Counted from the first letter of the stretch, positions 35,913 through 45,611 are shown. The stretch is 64,000 nucleotides of DNA from JAPPLB01 sp965206655 (GCA_965206655.1 CBDBKC010000023.1:8927-72926); one strand, 5' to 3'. Notes: generated from the letters alone by a model not told the origin. Numbers and translations: made by a program.

Positions 35913-37016
35913 TTGGCGATAGTTTTTTGCAACTTAGTCGTGTTCGATGACGACAAGTTGGTTCTCGGGGATGACGTCAGCGTGACGGATGAGACTGGCG
36001 AGAAGCGTCCCATGTCGGGCCGCGACGTTAGGGCGGCGTTGGCTCGTGTTCCCCGCCAGGATGACGGGCGTATTCGAGGCCTGGCGAGCTTGTTTCTGCC
36101 GGGCAAGATCCTCGGCGAATTCCGCTACTACGGCACGCGCAGCGATGACTTCAATGACATCGTTCTTCATGAACACAGGCGCGATTTGCGCGGCTTATTC
36201 GTTTTCTGCGCCTGGCTGAATCACAACGACTCGCGCGCCATCAACACGCTCGATAGTCTCGTCGATGAGAACGGTTCGAAATTCATTCGCCACTATTTGA
36301 TCGACTTCGGCGCGATCCTGGGGAGCGCGAGCGTGGTCTCGAATACGGCTCGTGACGGCAATGCCTACTTTTGGGAGCTGAAGCCGGCGTTGGCGCAGAT
36401 TTTCTCCCTGGGCATCTTCGTGCCACGCTGGGCTCGCGCCCGGTACATCAAGCACCCTTCTCTTGGGCAGATCGAGTATCCGAGTTTCGAGCCTGAAGAG
36501 TGGAAACCGAACTATCCCAACCCGGCCTTTCAGAACCGTCTTCCCGACGATGAGTTCTGGGGGGCGAAGAAGGTGATGGCCTTCAGTGACGAGCAGTTGA
36601 AGGCGGTCGTGAAGCTGGCGGCATACAGTGATCAACGCGCGGAAGAGTGGATCACCGATTACTTGATCAAGCGCCGCGACCGCATCGGCGAGGTCTACTT
36701 CTCAAAGGTGTTGCCGCTGGATGATTTTCGAGTGGAGGAGAGCGAGCTAAGATTCGTGGATCTCGGGGTCAAGCACGGCGTGTTGGGTTCGAGAGAGCTG
36801 AACACCACGTGGTCGCGCTTTGAAAATGGGTCCAAAGAACATACGCCGATTCCGGACGCGAGCGGTTTTCGGCTTCCCGATGCGCTCAAGAATGGCGCGT
36901 CCGGATCGTACTTTGCCGCCCGGATTGCGGCTGACGATTCCAAGCAGACGGTCACCGTCTACCTGCGGAAACAGAGCCAGGGGCTTGAAGTGGTCGGTAT
37001 CGACCGCACCTGGTAG
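35913..37016 (+). CDS. Kinase-like-fold protein lacking its N-lobe (5'-truncated)
   Basis: The 367-residue frame carries motifs in the order of protein-kinase-like folds: HEHRRDLRG, then WLNHNDSRAINTLD, which fits HxDxxxxN of the catalytic loop, then HYLIDFGAILGS, which holds the metal-binding DFG. The part that should precede it, with the glycine loop and ATP-binding lysine, is missing; coding similarity starts only at VVFDDDKLVLGDDV. TTG at 35913 with GGAGAG 6 bases upstream is the most credible start. Longer upstream frames are open but look non-coding. Similar conserved hypothetical proteins occur in Acidobacteriota, from memory. The gene is probably non-functional as a kinase. It precedes msrB by 73 bases. 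Confidence 0.6.
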   Translation: MAIVFCNLVVFDDDKLVLGDDVSVTDETGEKRPMSGRDVRAALARVPRQDDGRIRGLASLFLPGKILGEFRYYGTRSDDFNDIVLHEHRRDLRGLFVFCAWLNHNDSRAINTLDSLVDENGSKFIRHYLIDFGAILGSASVVSNTARDGNAYFWELKPALAQIFSLGIFVPRWARARYIKHPSLGQIEYPSFEPEEWKPNYPNPAFQNRLPDDEFWGAKKVMAFSDEQLKAVVKLAAYSDQRAEEWITDYLIKRRDRIGEVYFSKVLPLDDFRVEESELRFVDLGVKHGVLGSRELNTTWSRFENGSKEHTPIPDASGFRLPDALKNGASGSYFAARIAADDSKQTVTVYLRKQSQGLEVVGIDRTW

Positions 37017-37089
37017 ATCTCTCAGCTATCCCCACGCGCCTCGGTTTTTCTTGCATCTTTTCCACGCTTGTTGCGTCCAAGAGACTGCC

Positions 37090-37482
37090 ATGAAAACTGA
37101 AAAGACCGAACAAGAATGGAAGGCGGAGTTGACGCCTGAGCAGTATTACGTCTGCCGTGAGAAAGGGACGGAAGCGCCCTTCGTGGGTGAGTACGTCGAC
37201 TGCAAGGAGCCCGGCACGTACCACTGTGTGGCGTGCGGCAAAGCCTTGTTCCGTTCCGACCACAAGTTCGAGTCAGGGACCGGTTGGCCGAGCTTTACCC
37301 AGGCCGCGGATGAGCATGCCGTCGCGACGGAAACGGATTCCAGCCATGGGATGCAGCGGGTCGAGGCCCTCTGCGACGACTGCGGCGCGCACCTCGGCCA
37401 TGTTTTCCCTGATGGGCCGGGACCGACGGGAGTGCGCTACTGCATCAATTCGGTGGCTTTGAAGTTAGAAGGCTCAGAGTAG
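37090..37482 (+). CDS. msrB: Peptide-methionine (R)-S-oxide reductase
   Basis: The 130-residue enzyme reduces methionine-R-sulfoxide in proteins. It has both zinc-binding pairs, C46/C49 (CVAC) and C95/C98 (CDDC), the FESGTGWPSFTQ substrate motif, HLGHVFPDGP, and the catalytic cysteine C118 in GVRYCINSVAL. Length is typical of cytoplasmic MsrB. The ATG at 37090 is clear. No msrA neighbour is present. Confidence 0.95.
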   Translation: MKTEKTEQEWKAELTPEQYYVCREKGTEAPFVGEYVDCKEPGTYHCVACGKALFRSDHKFESGTGWPSFTQAADEHAVATETDSSHGMQRVEALCDDCGAHLGHVFPDGPGPTGVRYCINSVALKLEGSE

Positions 37483-37668
37483 TATGCAAAATCGACGAGG
37501 ACCGGCCCGGTGTGCCAATCACGCGACCACGGCAGAGCTGGAAACAAGCTTTCAGCCGACTGCGCGAAGCCGGTGACGACAGACCCATCCCTCAACGGCC
37601 GACGAGAGAGTTTGACGGAGAACAGTTGGAGTGGTAATGCGGTTCGTCGCCGAGTAGAGGCTACGGCA

Positions 37669-39081
37669 TTAAGCCAGAAGCGCTTCCACGACCTTCCCCT
37701 CCACATCCGTCAGCCGATAGTCGCGGCCGCTGTGGCGGTAGGTAAGGCGGGTGTGGTCGAAACCCATCAGGTGCAACATGGTGGCGTGCAGGTCGTGCGG
37801 GTGGACGGGATTCTCCTCCGCCTTGAAACCGAAGTCGTCGGTGTTCCCATAGGCGAGACCGCCTTGGAACCCGCCGCCGGCCAGCACGGCTGAAAAGCCA
37901 TGGCTGTTGTGGTCGCGGCCGTTCTGAACTGAGATGCGTCCGCTGACCTCGACGGTGGGCGTGCGGCCGAACTCGCCGCTGATCAGCACGATCGTTTCAT
38001 CCAGCAATCCACTCGCTTTCAGGTCCTGAATCAGCGCCGCCATCGGTGCATCGGAGTCAGCCGTCAGCTTGCGCATGCGTTGGATGTCTTGGTGGGTATC
38101 CCACGGCTGCATATTGCCGTAGTAGACCTGCACCATGCGGACGCCTCGCTCGACGAGCCGCCGGGCGACCAGGCAGCCGCGCGCGAAGTCGCCTTCGCCG
38201 TAGCGCTCGCGGGTCTTCGTGCTCTCTTTTCGGACATCGAAGGCGTCGAGCGCCTCGACTTGCATGCGGAAAGCGACCTCCATCGAGTGGATCGTCGCTT
38301 CCAGTTGCGGGGCGTGCCCCTGCCGGCCGAGGTGCATGCGGTTCAGCCGGCTTAGCAACTCGACTTGGCGCGCCTGCTGCTCGGGCTGCATGCGAGGATT
38401 ACGCACGTAAGAGACGAGTTTCTCCGGGTCTTCCTCATCGTTACGGACGTAAGCGCCTTGAAAACTTCCCGGAAGGAAAGCCGAAGACCACAGTTGCGGC
38501 CCAATGACGGGGAGTCCCGGACACATAACGATGTAGCCGGGCAGGTCCTGATTCTCGGTGCCAAGGCCATAGGTGAGCCAGGCGCCCATCGAGGGGTGGC
38601 CGGCGAGGCGATGGCCGCAGTTCAGCATGAACAGCGACGGCTCGTGAAACGGCACGTCGGTGTACATCGATTTGACGATGCAGAGATCATCGGCGCAGCC
38701 GGCGAGGTTCGAAAAGATCTCGCTGATCTTCAAGCCGCTCTGGCCGTATTCTTTGAACTCAAACGGCGAGCGCATCAGCGCGCCCGTCTTGCGCTCCGTC
38801 TTGAGATTGCCGCCGGGATAGGGCTTACCGTTGTACTTGTCGAGCATCGGCTTGAAGTCGAAGCTGTCAACGTGCGACGGGCCGCCGTTGAGAAACAAGT
38901 GGATGACGTGCTTGGCCTTGGCGGGGAAGTGCGGCACGCGGACGGCGAGCGGATCAAGAGAGGCGGTTGCCCCCGCGAGAGTACCGGCGAGCCCGACCGC
39001 GCCGAGGCCGGTACCAACGGTGCGCAGCATCTCTCGTCGAGTGATCGGTGTCGGTGGGTGTGGCATTGGGGCCCGGTTCAT
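37669..39081 (-). CDS. DUF1501 domain-containing secreted protein
   Basis: The 470-residue product starts with a Tat-type signal (TRREMLRTVGTGLGAVGLAG). The DUF1501 fold is alkaline-phosphatase-like: AKHVIHLFLNGGPSHVDSFD near residue 60, YGEGDFARGCLVARRLVERG, then IVLISGEFGRTPTVE and GRDHNSHGFSAVLAGGG near the end. No catalytic function is established for the family, though homology to sulfatases suggests a hydrolase. Its ATG overlaps the stop of the DUF1553 gene by one base (TGATG). The two are a standard pair in Planctomycetota and Acidobacteriota, so they likely act on the same exported substrate. Confidence 0.9.
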   Translation of the reverse strand: MNRAPMPHPPTPITRREMLRTVGTGLGAVGLAGTLAGATASLDPLAVRVPHFPAKAKHVIHLFLNGGPSHVDSFDFKPMLDKYNGKPYPGGNLKTERKTGALMRSPFEFKEYGQSGLKISEIFSNLAGCADDLCIVKSMYTDVPFHEPSLFMLNCGHRLAGHPSMGAWLTYGLGTENQDLPGYIVMCPGLPVIGPQLWSSAFLPGSFQGAYVRNDEEDPEKLVSYVRNPRMQPEQQARQVELLSRLNRMHLGRQGHAPQLEATIHSMEVAFRMQVEALDAFDVRKESTKTRERYGEGDFARGCLVARRLVERGVRMVQVYYGNMQPWDTHQDIQRMRKLTADSDAPMAALIQDLKASGLLDETIVLISGEFGRTPTVEVSGRISVQNGRDHNSHGFSAVLAGGGFQGGLAYGNTDDFGFKAEENPVHPHDLHATMLHLMGFDHTRLTYRHSGRDYRLTDVEGKVVEALLA

Positions 39082-41798
39082 CACTGAATGTAAAGGAACT
39101 CGTTGGAGCTGAGCAAGGCCTGTGCGTAGCTCGGCCAAGCGTTGGGCTCGGCTTTGAGGTAAGAGCGACCCATCGTCAGTTCTGCTTTCGTCGGCGCGCG
39201 CCCGTAGACGAGCCAGTAGGCGCGGCGGATGCGAGCCGCGTCATCTTGGCCGACTTCGTCGAGCAGGCGGTCGGCCAGCCTCTCGGCCTGGCGCATGACG
39301 AATTCGCTGTTGAGGAAGAAGAGGCCCTGGAGGGGCGTGTTGGTGCCGATCCGCTGCGGGCTCGTTTGATTTGGGTTGGGGAAATCGAAAAGCCCGAGGT
39401 TTTTGTCGAGTTTGCGGCGACTTACATAGGCATACACCGTGCGCCTGTGGTTGGCGGCGTCGGAGACCAGCGCCGGCTCGCCGCCGGGAGTGAGGTCCAG
39501 GTTGCCCGCGACCTTAAGGAGCGAATCGCGCAAGGTCTCGACGTCCAATCGGCGACGGTTTGCTCGCCACAGCAAGCGGTTGTCGGAATCAACTCCCTCG
39601 TTCTTCTTGATGCTTGTAGAGCTTAGGGCATACGTTGCCGACAGCATGATCTCGCGATGGAGCGCTTTGATCGACCAGCCCTTTTCCACGAACCTCGCCG
39701 CCAGATAGTCCAGCAGTTCGGGATGGCTGGGCCTTTCGCCCATCTGACCGAAGTTGCTCGGTGTGTTCACGAGGCCCCTACCGAAATGATTGAGCCAGAT
39801 CCGGTTCGCCATCACCCGTGCCGTAAGCGGATTGTCGGGGCCGGCAATGGATTCGGCTAGCTCAAACCGTCCACTTCCTTGTTTGAACGGCCGGCCACCA
39901 AGGATTGTGAGAAAGCGCCGCGGCACTTCCGCGCCGAGGTTGTCCTTGTTGCCACGGATGTGGACATGTTCGTTTTTGGGCTCGTCTTTGTCATGAACAA
40001 CGTGCAGGAATGGATACTTTTCCGGAAGCGCGTCTTCCAGAATCTCGATCTTGGCCCGGAGACGATCGGCATGGTCGCGCCACACGCCGGGCAGAAAGCG
40101 GCCGATCTCATCTCCCGGGTAGTAGAGGACACCGTGTTTGAAGTCCGCCGGTGCATCGAACGCCTGCGCGGAACCCAAGTCCCGCCAGAGGAAGTGCCGG
40201 TCGCGCTCGAGAGACAGCATTTCGACTTCGTTGGCCTTGCGGGCACTACTCTCGCCTCCGAGCCGAATCTCGTTTTCTTTGTCGATCTTGCGTTTCTCAC
40301 GCAGCACATCAAGGACGAGAGTCTCCATCTCGGAGGCCCACAGGCGCAAGCGGTCGGGGGAGCCGTCGGTCAGGAAATCACTGAACCCGTCGAGCAAAGG
40401 GTGATCGCGAGGCGAGCTGCCGAGGTAGCGCACCCAGCGTTCCAGTGTTTCTTCATCGAGAAAGTATTCATGGGCGACCTCGGCTACGCCACGCTTGCGC
40501 GGCCCGAGGACGTTCCATACCGCTTCGAGATACGCCGCTGTGTTCCCCGCCAACACTTCAGCCAATTGCCGTGCTTGCGTTCCCAGAAACTCGGTAAGCT
40601 GTTTCTGCTCAGACGTGATCTCTTTGGCTTTCTCCGTGTACGCGGCGACTGCCCTCTCGTCGGCGAGCGGGAACTCGTCAACCTCACTGCTATTGAACAC
40701 ACCGAGCAAGGCATAGTAGTCCTCGGTCGGGATGGGATCGAATTTGTGGTCGTGGCACTGCGCGCACTGCACGGTCAGGCCGAGAAAGCCGCGGCCGGTG
40801 ACGTCGATGCGGTCATCCTGAAACTGCGGGCTGAGCCCATAGAAAGCCAACCCGGCGACGAGATTCGGATTCTTGCCGTCTTCGAGAAAGTCGCCCGCGA
40901 TCTGAGCCTTGACGAATAAGTCGTACGGCATATCTTCGTTGAAGGCCTTGATAACCCAGTCGCGGTAGCGATAGGCGTGCGGATAGGGCTCCATCTGGGT
41001 CGAGTTAAGCTTGTCGTCCGAGTAGCGGGCAACGTCGAGCCAGTAGCGGCCCCAGCGCTCGCCGTAACGCGGGGAACTGAGTAGATCGTCGACGACCTGG
41101 GCGAAGGCATCCTGGGAGTCGTTCTCGATGAACGCGCGGACTTGCTCGGGCGTGGGCGGCAGTCCGATCAGATCGAAGTACGCACGGCGGAGCAAGGTGC
41201 GTTTGTCGGCGGGCGGCGCCTGCGCAAGACCTTTCTCTTCAAGCTGCGCCACGATGAAGCGGTCGATCGGCGTCTTCGCACGCGCGTGGTTTCGGACTTC
41301 CGGAAGCTGTGGGGTGTGAACAGGTTGGAAGGCCCAGAACCGCCGGTGCTCGTCGGTCACTTGGAAATCGTCAGCGCCCTGGGTCTCCAGAGCGTTGGGC
41401 CAAACGGCGCCATCGCGAATCCACACGGCGAGGTCGCTAACCTGCGGGTCACTCAGTTTGCCTTGCGGGGGCATTTTGAGGCGTTCGTCCGTATGACTCA
41501 CTGCCTTGAGGAGTAAACTGCGCTCGGGATGCCCGGGCTCGATAGCTGGCCCCGAGTTGCCCCCCCGAATCAGCGCATCACGGGAGGACATTTCCAGGCC
41601 GCCGAGTTTCGTGGAGGTATGGCAGGCAAAGCAGTTTTCGGCGAGGACGGGCCGGACTTTCGTCTCGAAGAACTCGACCGCGCCGACGCCGGACTGTGCT
41701 GGGAGGGAAGGGACGAGCCACAGTGCGAGCAATACCCACAGTGCGGCTATGTTGATTCCTCGGGGCAGACTTACACTCACGCGCGATGAACTCCGCAT
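39081..41798 (-). CDS. PSCyt1-DUF1549-DUF1553 domain protein
   Basis: The product of about 905 residues has an N-terminal signal (LPRGINIAALWVLLALWLVP) and then a cytochrome-like PSCyt1 domain with one heme motif, CFACH, in VRPVLAENCFACHTSTKLGG. DUF1549 follows (PIDRFIVAQLEEKGLAQAPPA, AYFDLIGLPPTPEQV, YGERWGRYWLDVARYSD) and DUF1553 closes the protein (NPLTARVMANRIWLNHFGRG, PSHPELLDYLAARFVEKGW, LNSEFVMRQAERLADRLL). Its role is unknown; the heme suggests periplasmic electron transfer linked to polymer breakdown. ATG 41798 is preferred; the frame is open to a TTG at 41858. It is coupled to the DUF1501 gene. Confidence 0.9.
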   Translation of the reverse strand: MRSSSRVSVSLPRGINIAALWVLLALWLVPSLPAQSGVGAVEFFETKVRPVLAENCFACHTSTKLGGLEMSSRDALIRGGNSGPAIEPGHPERSLLLKAVSHTDERLKMPPQGKLSDPQVSDLAVWIRDGAVWPNALETQGADDFQVTDEHRRFWAFQPVHTPQLPEVRNHARAKTPIDRFIVAQLEEKGLAQAPPADKRTLLRRAYFDLIGLPPTPEQVRAFIENDSQDAFAQVVDDLLSSPRYGERWGRYWLDVARYSDDKLNSTQMEPYPHAYRYRDWVIKAFNEDMPYDLFVKAQIAGDFLEDGKNPNLVAGLAFYGLSPQFQDDRIDVTGRGFLGLTVQCAQCHDHKFDPIPTEDYYALLGVFNSSEVDEFPLADERAVAAYTEKAKEITSEQKQLTEFLGTQARQLAEVLAGNTAAYLEAVWNVLGPRKRGVAEVAHEYFLDEETLERWVRYLGSSPRDHPLLDGFSDFLTDGSPDRLRLWASEMETLVLDVLREKRKIDKENEIRLGGESSARKANEVEMLSLERDRHFLWRDLGSAQAFDAPADFKHGVLYYPGDEIGRFLPGVWRDHADRLRAKIEILEDALPEKYPFLHVVHDKDEPKNEHVHIRGNKDNLGAEVPRRFLTILGGRPFKQGSGRFELAESIAGPDNPLTARVMANRIWLNHFGRGLVNTPSNFGQMGERPSHPELLDYLAARFVEKGWSIKALHREIMLSATYALSSTSIKKNEGVDSDNRLLWRANRRRLDVETLRDSLLKVAGNLDLTPGGEPALVSDAANHRRTVYAYVSRRKLDKNLGLFDFPNPNQTSPQRIGTNTPLQGLFFLNSEFVMRQAERLADRLLDEVGQDDAARIRRAYWLVYGRAPTKAELTMGRSYLKAEPNAWPSYAQALLSSNEFLYIQ

Positions 41799-41917
41799 TC
41801 GAAGTATATCGGCATGGCGATCAAAACGGCTCGACCGACCGATTCGTGAAACTCTCAACGAACAGCAATGTCATGTCACGAACAAGCGGCCGCCAGACCT
41901 TTCGATAGAATAGGGAC

Positions 41918-42994
41918 ATGCCCGGGGGGCGCTTGATTCGTGTTGTTTTCTTTGCGGTAGCGGTGCTTTCGGCGCAGGCGTCGTTGAGCTACGAGCAGCT
42001 TCACCAGATGCTGCGCTCTTCGATCGAGCAAAAACTGCGTGACAAAGAGATCGCCGGCTACCTCAAGAAACAACAACTTGGTTTTGAGCTGACCGACGTC
42101 CATATCGAGGGGTTTCAAGGCTGGGGAATTGGTGCGCGAACGGTCAAGGTTCTGCGCGAGTTGCAGCCGCGAACCCGAGGTCTCAGCACCGCCAAAGCTC
42201 CCGAACCCGCCAAGGTCGAAGAGCCCGAACAGCCTCCGCCACCATCGCCCGAGGAACAGGAGCGCATCATCGCCGAAGCGCGCTCCAATGCACTCGCTTA
42301 CACCTCGGGTCTGCCGGATTTCATTTGTCTGCAAGTCACTCGACGTTTCGTTGACCCCAGCGGGCTCGAGATGGACTGGCTCAAACAGGACGAAATCAAG
42401 ACGCGGGTCAGCTATTTCGACAAGCACGAGAATTACGAGGTTGTCAGCGTCAACAACCGGGTCACTGACGCCGGTATGCACGACCTGGGCGGTGCCACGA
42501 GTAGCGGCGAATTCGGCAGTACACTTGCCCAATTGTTCGATCCGCAGACAGCCGCTGACTTTCGCTGGGCCCGCCACTCCCAACTCCGCGACCGCAGCGT
42601 CTACGTTTTCGAGTTTACGGTCTCTCGGCACCGCTCGCGGTGGTCCCTCCACTATATGAAGACTGACTCGATGATCGTCGGGTACCGCGGTCTGGTCTAC
42701 ATCGACAAAGAGTCCGAGCGAGTTCTGCGCGTTTATACCCGGGCAGAAGGCGTTCCGCCGGACTTTCCTATCCAGAGCGCAGAGTCGCGGCTAGACTACG
42801 ATTTCACTCAGATCAGCGGTCAGGAGTTTCTCCTTCCACTGAAAGCCCGTGTCCGCATGCGTCAGGGCCGCTACTTGTCGAGAAACGACGTCGAGTTCCG
42901 CCTCTACCGCAAGTTTTCCGCTGACGCTTCGATCTCGTTCGACGAGGCGGAAAACCTCGAGCCGCTTCCTGACGAACCGGCCGGCACCCCTTAG
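41918..42994 (+). CDS. Exported hypothetical protein
   Basis: The 358-residue product has a signal peptide (LIRVVFFAVAVLSAQA), a helical segment with EIAGYLKKQQLGFELTD, a proline-rich linker (EEPEQPPPPSPEEQE, about 105-120) and a larger beta-rich domain (TSGLPDFICLQVTRRFVDP, then YRGLVYIDKESERVLRVYTR and FLLPLKARVRMRQGRY). I do not recognise a named family. Similar proteins with the LPDFxCxQ motif occur widely in Acidobacteriota, from memory. It is divergent from the DUF1553 gene and convergent with lpxC. Confidence 0.8.
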   Translation: MPGGRLIRVVFFAVAVLSAQASLSYEQLHQMLRSSIEQKLRDKEIAGYLKKQQLGFELTDVHIEGFQGWGIGARTVKVLRELQPRTRGLSTAKAPEPAKVEEPEQPPPPSPEEQERIIAEARSNALAYTSGLPDFICLQVTRRFVDPSGLEMDWLKQDEIKTRVSYFDKHENYEVVSVNNRVTDAGMHDLGGATSSGEFGSTLAQLFDPQTAADFRWARHSQLRDRSVYVFEFTVSRHRSRWSLHYMKTDSMIVGYRGLVYIDKESERVLRVYTRAEGVPPDFPIQSAESRLDYDFTQISGQEFLLPLKARVRMRQGRYLSRNDVEFRLYRKFSADASISFDEAENLEPLPDEPAGTP

Positions 42995-43061
42995 CCGTCG
43001 AGAGGAAGGGCGCGGCCCCGCCGCCGTGTCCAAGAATCGTCTCTAGAGGGGGCAGTGGTTC

Positions 43062-43952
43062 TCAAACAGCAACTTCGTGCTCGAGTCTCGTAGCGAGTTG
43101 ATGTGACCCCACCAATTCAAAGCACGAAGGATCTCCGAGGATCTGTTTGACGAGCGCCGTGTGCATCGCGTGGCCGGCGTATTCAGCTACGACGTGCCCA
43201 AGCAACGGTCGGCCTAACAACGCCAAGTCGCCAATCAAGTCAAGCACTTTGTGCCGGCAACACTCATCGGGAAACCGCAGGCCTCCCGGATTGAGAATGC
43301 CCTTGGGTCCAAAGCAAACGGCGTTCTCCAAAGATGCTCCGCGGATCAGCCCCATGTCGCGCATCCGATCGAGCTCTTCTTCGAACCCGAACGTACGGGC
43401 CGGCGCTATGTCGGCCGCGTACACCGCGGGTGTGACGACCATCTCGAGAGTCTGCCGCCCGGCCAGAGCGTGGCCGTAGTCGGTCTTACAGGTGATCGCG
43501 AAATGATCCGCCGGGTGGATCGCAATCGCCTTCTTCCCCTCCCTGACCTCAACCGTCTTCTTAACTCGTAAATACTTGCGGGCTTTGCGCAGGTCTTGGA
43601 CACCCGCTTCGCGAATCATCTCGACGAACCGTTTTCCGCTTCCATCAAGGATCGGCACTTCCAGATTGTCGATCTCGACCCGCACGTTGTCGATACCGAG
43701 GCTGTAGAACACACTCAGTAGATGCTCCGTCGTCGAGAGCAGCACGCCTTGCCGCATCAGGCTCGTGGCGTAGCTGACCCTGGCTATGTATTTGGCTATG
43801 GCGGGCAGCTCAAAACCGTCGAGATCGGTCCTTGCAAAGACGACTCCGGTCCCGGAAGGCACTGGCAGCAACCGCAGATTGACCTTCACACCGCTGTGAA
43901 GCCCGATGCCCGACACCTCGACCGGACGTTCAATCGTTGTCTCGAAATCCAA
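43062..43952 (-). CDS. lpxC: UDP-3-O-acyl-N-acetylglucosamine deacetylase
   Basis: This 296-residue zinc amidase performs the committed step of lipid A synthesis. Zinc ligands are H77 in STTEHLLSVFYSLGIDN, and H234 and D238 in CCRHKVLDLIGD. TFGFEEELDRMRDMGLIRGAS and GLRFPDECCRHK are family hallmarks, and the general acid/base histidine is in AGHAMH near residue 261. The presence of lpxC shows that the organism makes lipopolysaccharide. It is a lone gene with its own promoter candidate upstream. Confidence 0.96.
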   Translation of the reverse strand: MDFETTIERPVEVSGIGLHSGVKVNLRLLPVPSGTGVVFARTDLDGFELPAIAKYIARVSYATSLMRQGVLLSTTEHLLSVFYSLGIDNVRVEIDNLEVPILDGSGKRFVEMIREAGVQDLRKARKYLRVKKTVEVREGKKAIAIHPADHFAITCKTDYGHALAGRQTLEMVVTPAVYAADIAPARTFGFEEELDRMRDMGLIRGASLENAVCFGPKGILNPGGLRFPDECCRHKVLDLIGDLALLGRPLLGHVVAEYAGHAMHTALVKQILGDPSCFELVGSHQLATRLEHEVAV

Positions 43953-43997
43953 ATAAGCCCCCTACTCTCTCCAGGCCATTGCGCGTATAACTATGAG

Positions 43998-44026
43998 ACT
44001 CTAGCACATCAAGAGCCAACTTCTAA
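43998..44026 (-). promoter_or_regulatory. Candidate lpxC promoter
   Basis: On the minus strand TTAGAA (44021-44026) and TAGAGT (43998-44003, preceded by TG for an extended -10) are 17 bases apart, about 45 bases upstream of lpxC. Prediction only. Confidence 0.35.
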
Positions 44027-44133
44027 GTGATTGATTCTAAATGGTGAGAAGAACTATACCTGTGGCTATTTTGCCACACTACCTCTCGCGGATGCGGGTC
44101 CTCGGATAGACCGGAAACGGGTGCTCAAAGGGA

Positions 44134-44718
44134 TCAGTTCGCCACAACGACGGCGCGGCCGGACTCAACTCGTAACACCCGCAACGAATCCGGAAGAGCA
44201 ACGCGATTCCCTGCATCGGGAGCAGTGTCCGTCACGGTTGCCGAGATGAGCCACTTAAGCAGCGGTGCGGGAAGCGTCATCCCATCGAACTGAACGCTCT
44301 CGACTTCCACGTACGCCGGGCTCGTTTCTGAAGAAGCGCGGCACTGCGCAACCAGCTCTTTCTCTCCCTGGAACAGCATCGCCCACAAGCCTCCAAAGGA
44401 GCCTCCTGATGCCTCCTGAAGCTTGCCAATGTCGAGGAGGGCCCGGATCGTGCCACGCTCCGACGCCAAGCGAACGGTAACGTCCCGAAGCCCTTCGGGC
44501 ATCTCGGCCGCATACTCGTATTGCAGGAGAGAATTCAGCTCATCTTCGGTGAAGACGATCACTTCGCCGGGCTCTGTCCGGCGCTGGTCAATGCGCTCGA
44601 TTTTCTCCCGAGCACCTTGTCCCAACTCCGGTGAGAGTCGTGGTGCCGCGTGTCCAACACACGCAAGAAGAAGTCCCCCGAGAAAAAGAACTGTTGTCAC
44701 GGAGCGTCTATACACCAT
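44134..44718 (-). CDS. Exported hypothetical protein downstream of rnc
   Basis: Starting at ATG 44718, which has GAGG 4 bases upstream, the 194-residue product opens with a signal peptide (YRRSVTTVLFLGGLLLACVG). The mature part (VIVFTEDELNSLLQYEYAAE, VTVRLASERGTIRALLDIGKL, YVEVESVQFDGMTLPAPLLK) looks like the lipid-binding-tubular fold of DUF2993/LmeA-like proteins, a tentative reading. It lies 46 bases after rnc on the same strand and may be cotranscribed. Confidence 0.65.
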   Translation of the reverse strand: MVYRRSVTTVLFLGGLLLACVGHAAPRLSPELGQGAREKIERIDQRRTEPGEVIVFTEDELNSLLQYEYAAEMPEGLRDVTVRLASERGTIRALLDIGKLQEASGGSFGGLWAMLFQGEKELVAQCRASSETSPAYVEVESVQFDGMTLPAPLLKWLISATVTDTAPDAGNRVALPDSLRVLRVESGRAVVVAN

Positions 44719-44764
44719 CGATCCTCGGAACGTCGTCTGCTTCATTCTACGGACGCCGACCCGA

Positions 44765-45517
44765 TCACGTTTCGTTACTCTCACAGGGAGGCAGGCCCGC
44801 ATCATCCGCTCTGTCTTGCTCCCGGAAAAAATCAAGCCCCTGCCGCGCGGCCTCCTGCTCAGCGGATTTCTTGGTCCAGCCTTCAGCAGTGGCTTTGAAG
44901 GAGCTTCCGACCTCCAACTCTACATGGAAGCGCCGGCGGTGATCACGTCCGCTCGTTGAGGCGACACGGTAGGCGGGCAAGGGCAACTTCCGCGCCTGGA
45001 GCCACTCTTGAAGAGCGGACTTGTAGTTAGCCGTCTCGATTTCCTTGCGGGCCGCGTCGACGGCCACAGTGCGCAGCACGGTCCCGCGGATGAAAGCCTC
45101 GGCTGCGGCTATGCCGCCATCCAGATAGATGGCCGCGATGAGTGCTTCAAAGGCGTCTACGAGCACCCCCTTCTTGTCGCGGCCGCCGGTCCGCTCTTCG
45201 CCACGTCCCAGCCGCAAAGACGGGCCGAGATCCACCCGCCGCGCTTCGTGCTCTAGGTGCGAAGCACTGACTAGGTAGGCCTTAAGCTGTGTTAACCCGC
45301 CTTCGGAGTCATCCGGAAACCGCTCCATTAAATCCGCACTTACGACAAAGCCGAGCACGGAGTCACCCAGAAACTCCAGGCGCTCGTTGTGCCGGCATTC
45401 ATTGGGGGCTTCCTGCGCGTAGGAACTGTGGGTGAGGGCCTGCTCGATGTGCGAGCGATCGGCAAAGTGATACCCGATCCGCTCTTCCAGTCGATTGAAC
45501 TCAGACGCGGACGTCAT
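44765..45517 (-). CDS. rnc: Ribonuclease III
   Basis: The 250-residue enzyme cuts double-stranded RNA during rRNA and mRNA processing. The signature NERLEFLGDSVL lies at residues 44-55 with catalytic E48 and D52; the second pair, D121 and E124, is in VLVDAFEALIAAIYLDGG. A double-stranded RNA-binding domain (YKSALQEWLQARKLPLPAY to SAEQEAARQGLDFF, about 164-235) completes it. The era gene often linked to it is absent. Confidence 0.96.
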   Translation of the reverse strand: MTSASEFNRLEERIGYHFADRSHIEQALTHSSYAQEAPNECRHNERLEFLGDSVLGFVVSADLMERFPDDSEGGLTQLKAYLVSASHLEHEARRVDLGPSLRLGRGEERTGGRDKKGVLVDAFEALIAAIYLDGGIAAAEAFIRGTVLRTVAVDAARKEIETANYKSALQEWLQARKLPLPAYRVASTSGRDHRRRFHVELEVGSSFKATAEGWTKKSAEQEAARQGLDFFREQDRADDAGLPPCESNET

Positions 45518-45611
45518 GGCGACTCAGCGCCCTCGCCGATTCCAAACACTTGATTTTGAAAGAAAGCGGGAACGGACTCAGGCCCTATGTAGTCAATACG
45601 TAACCAAGCCG

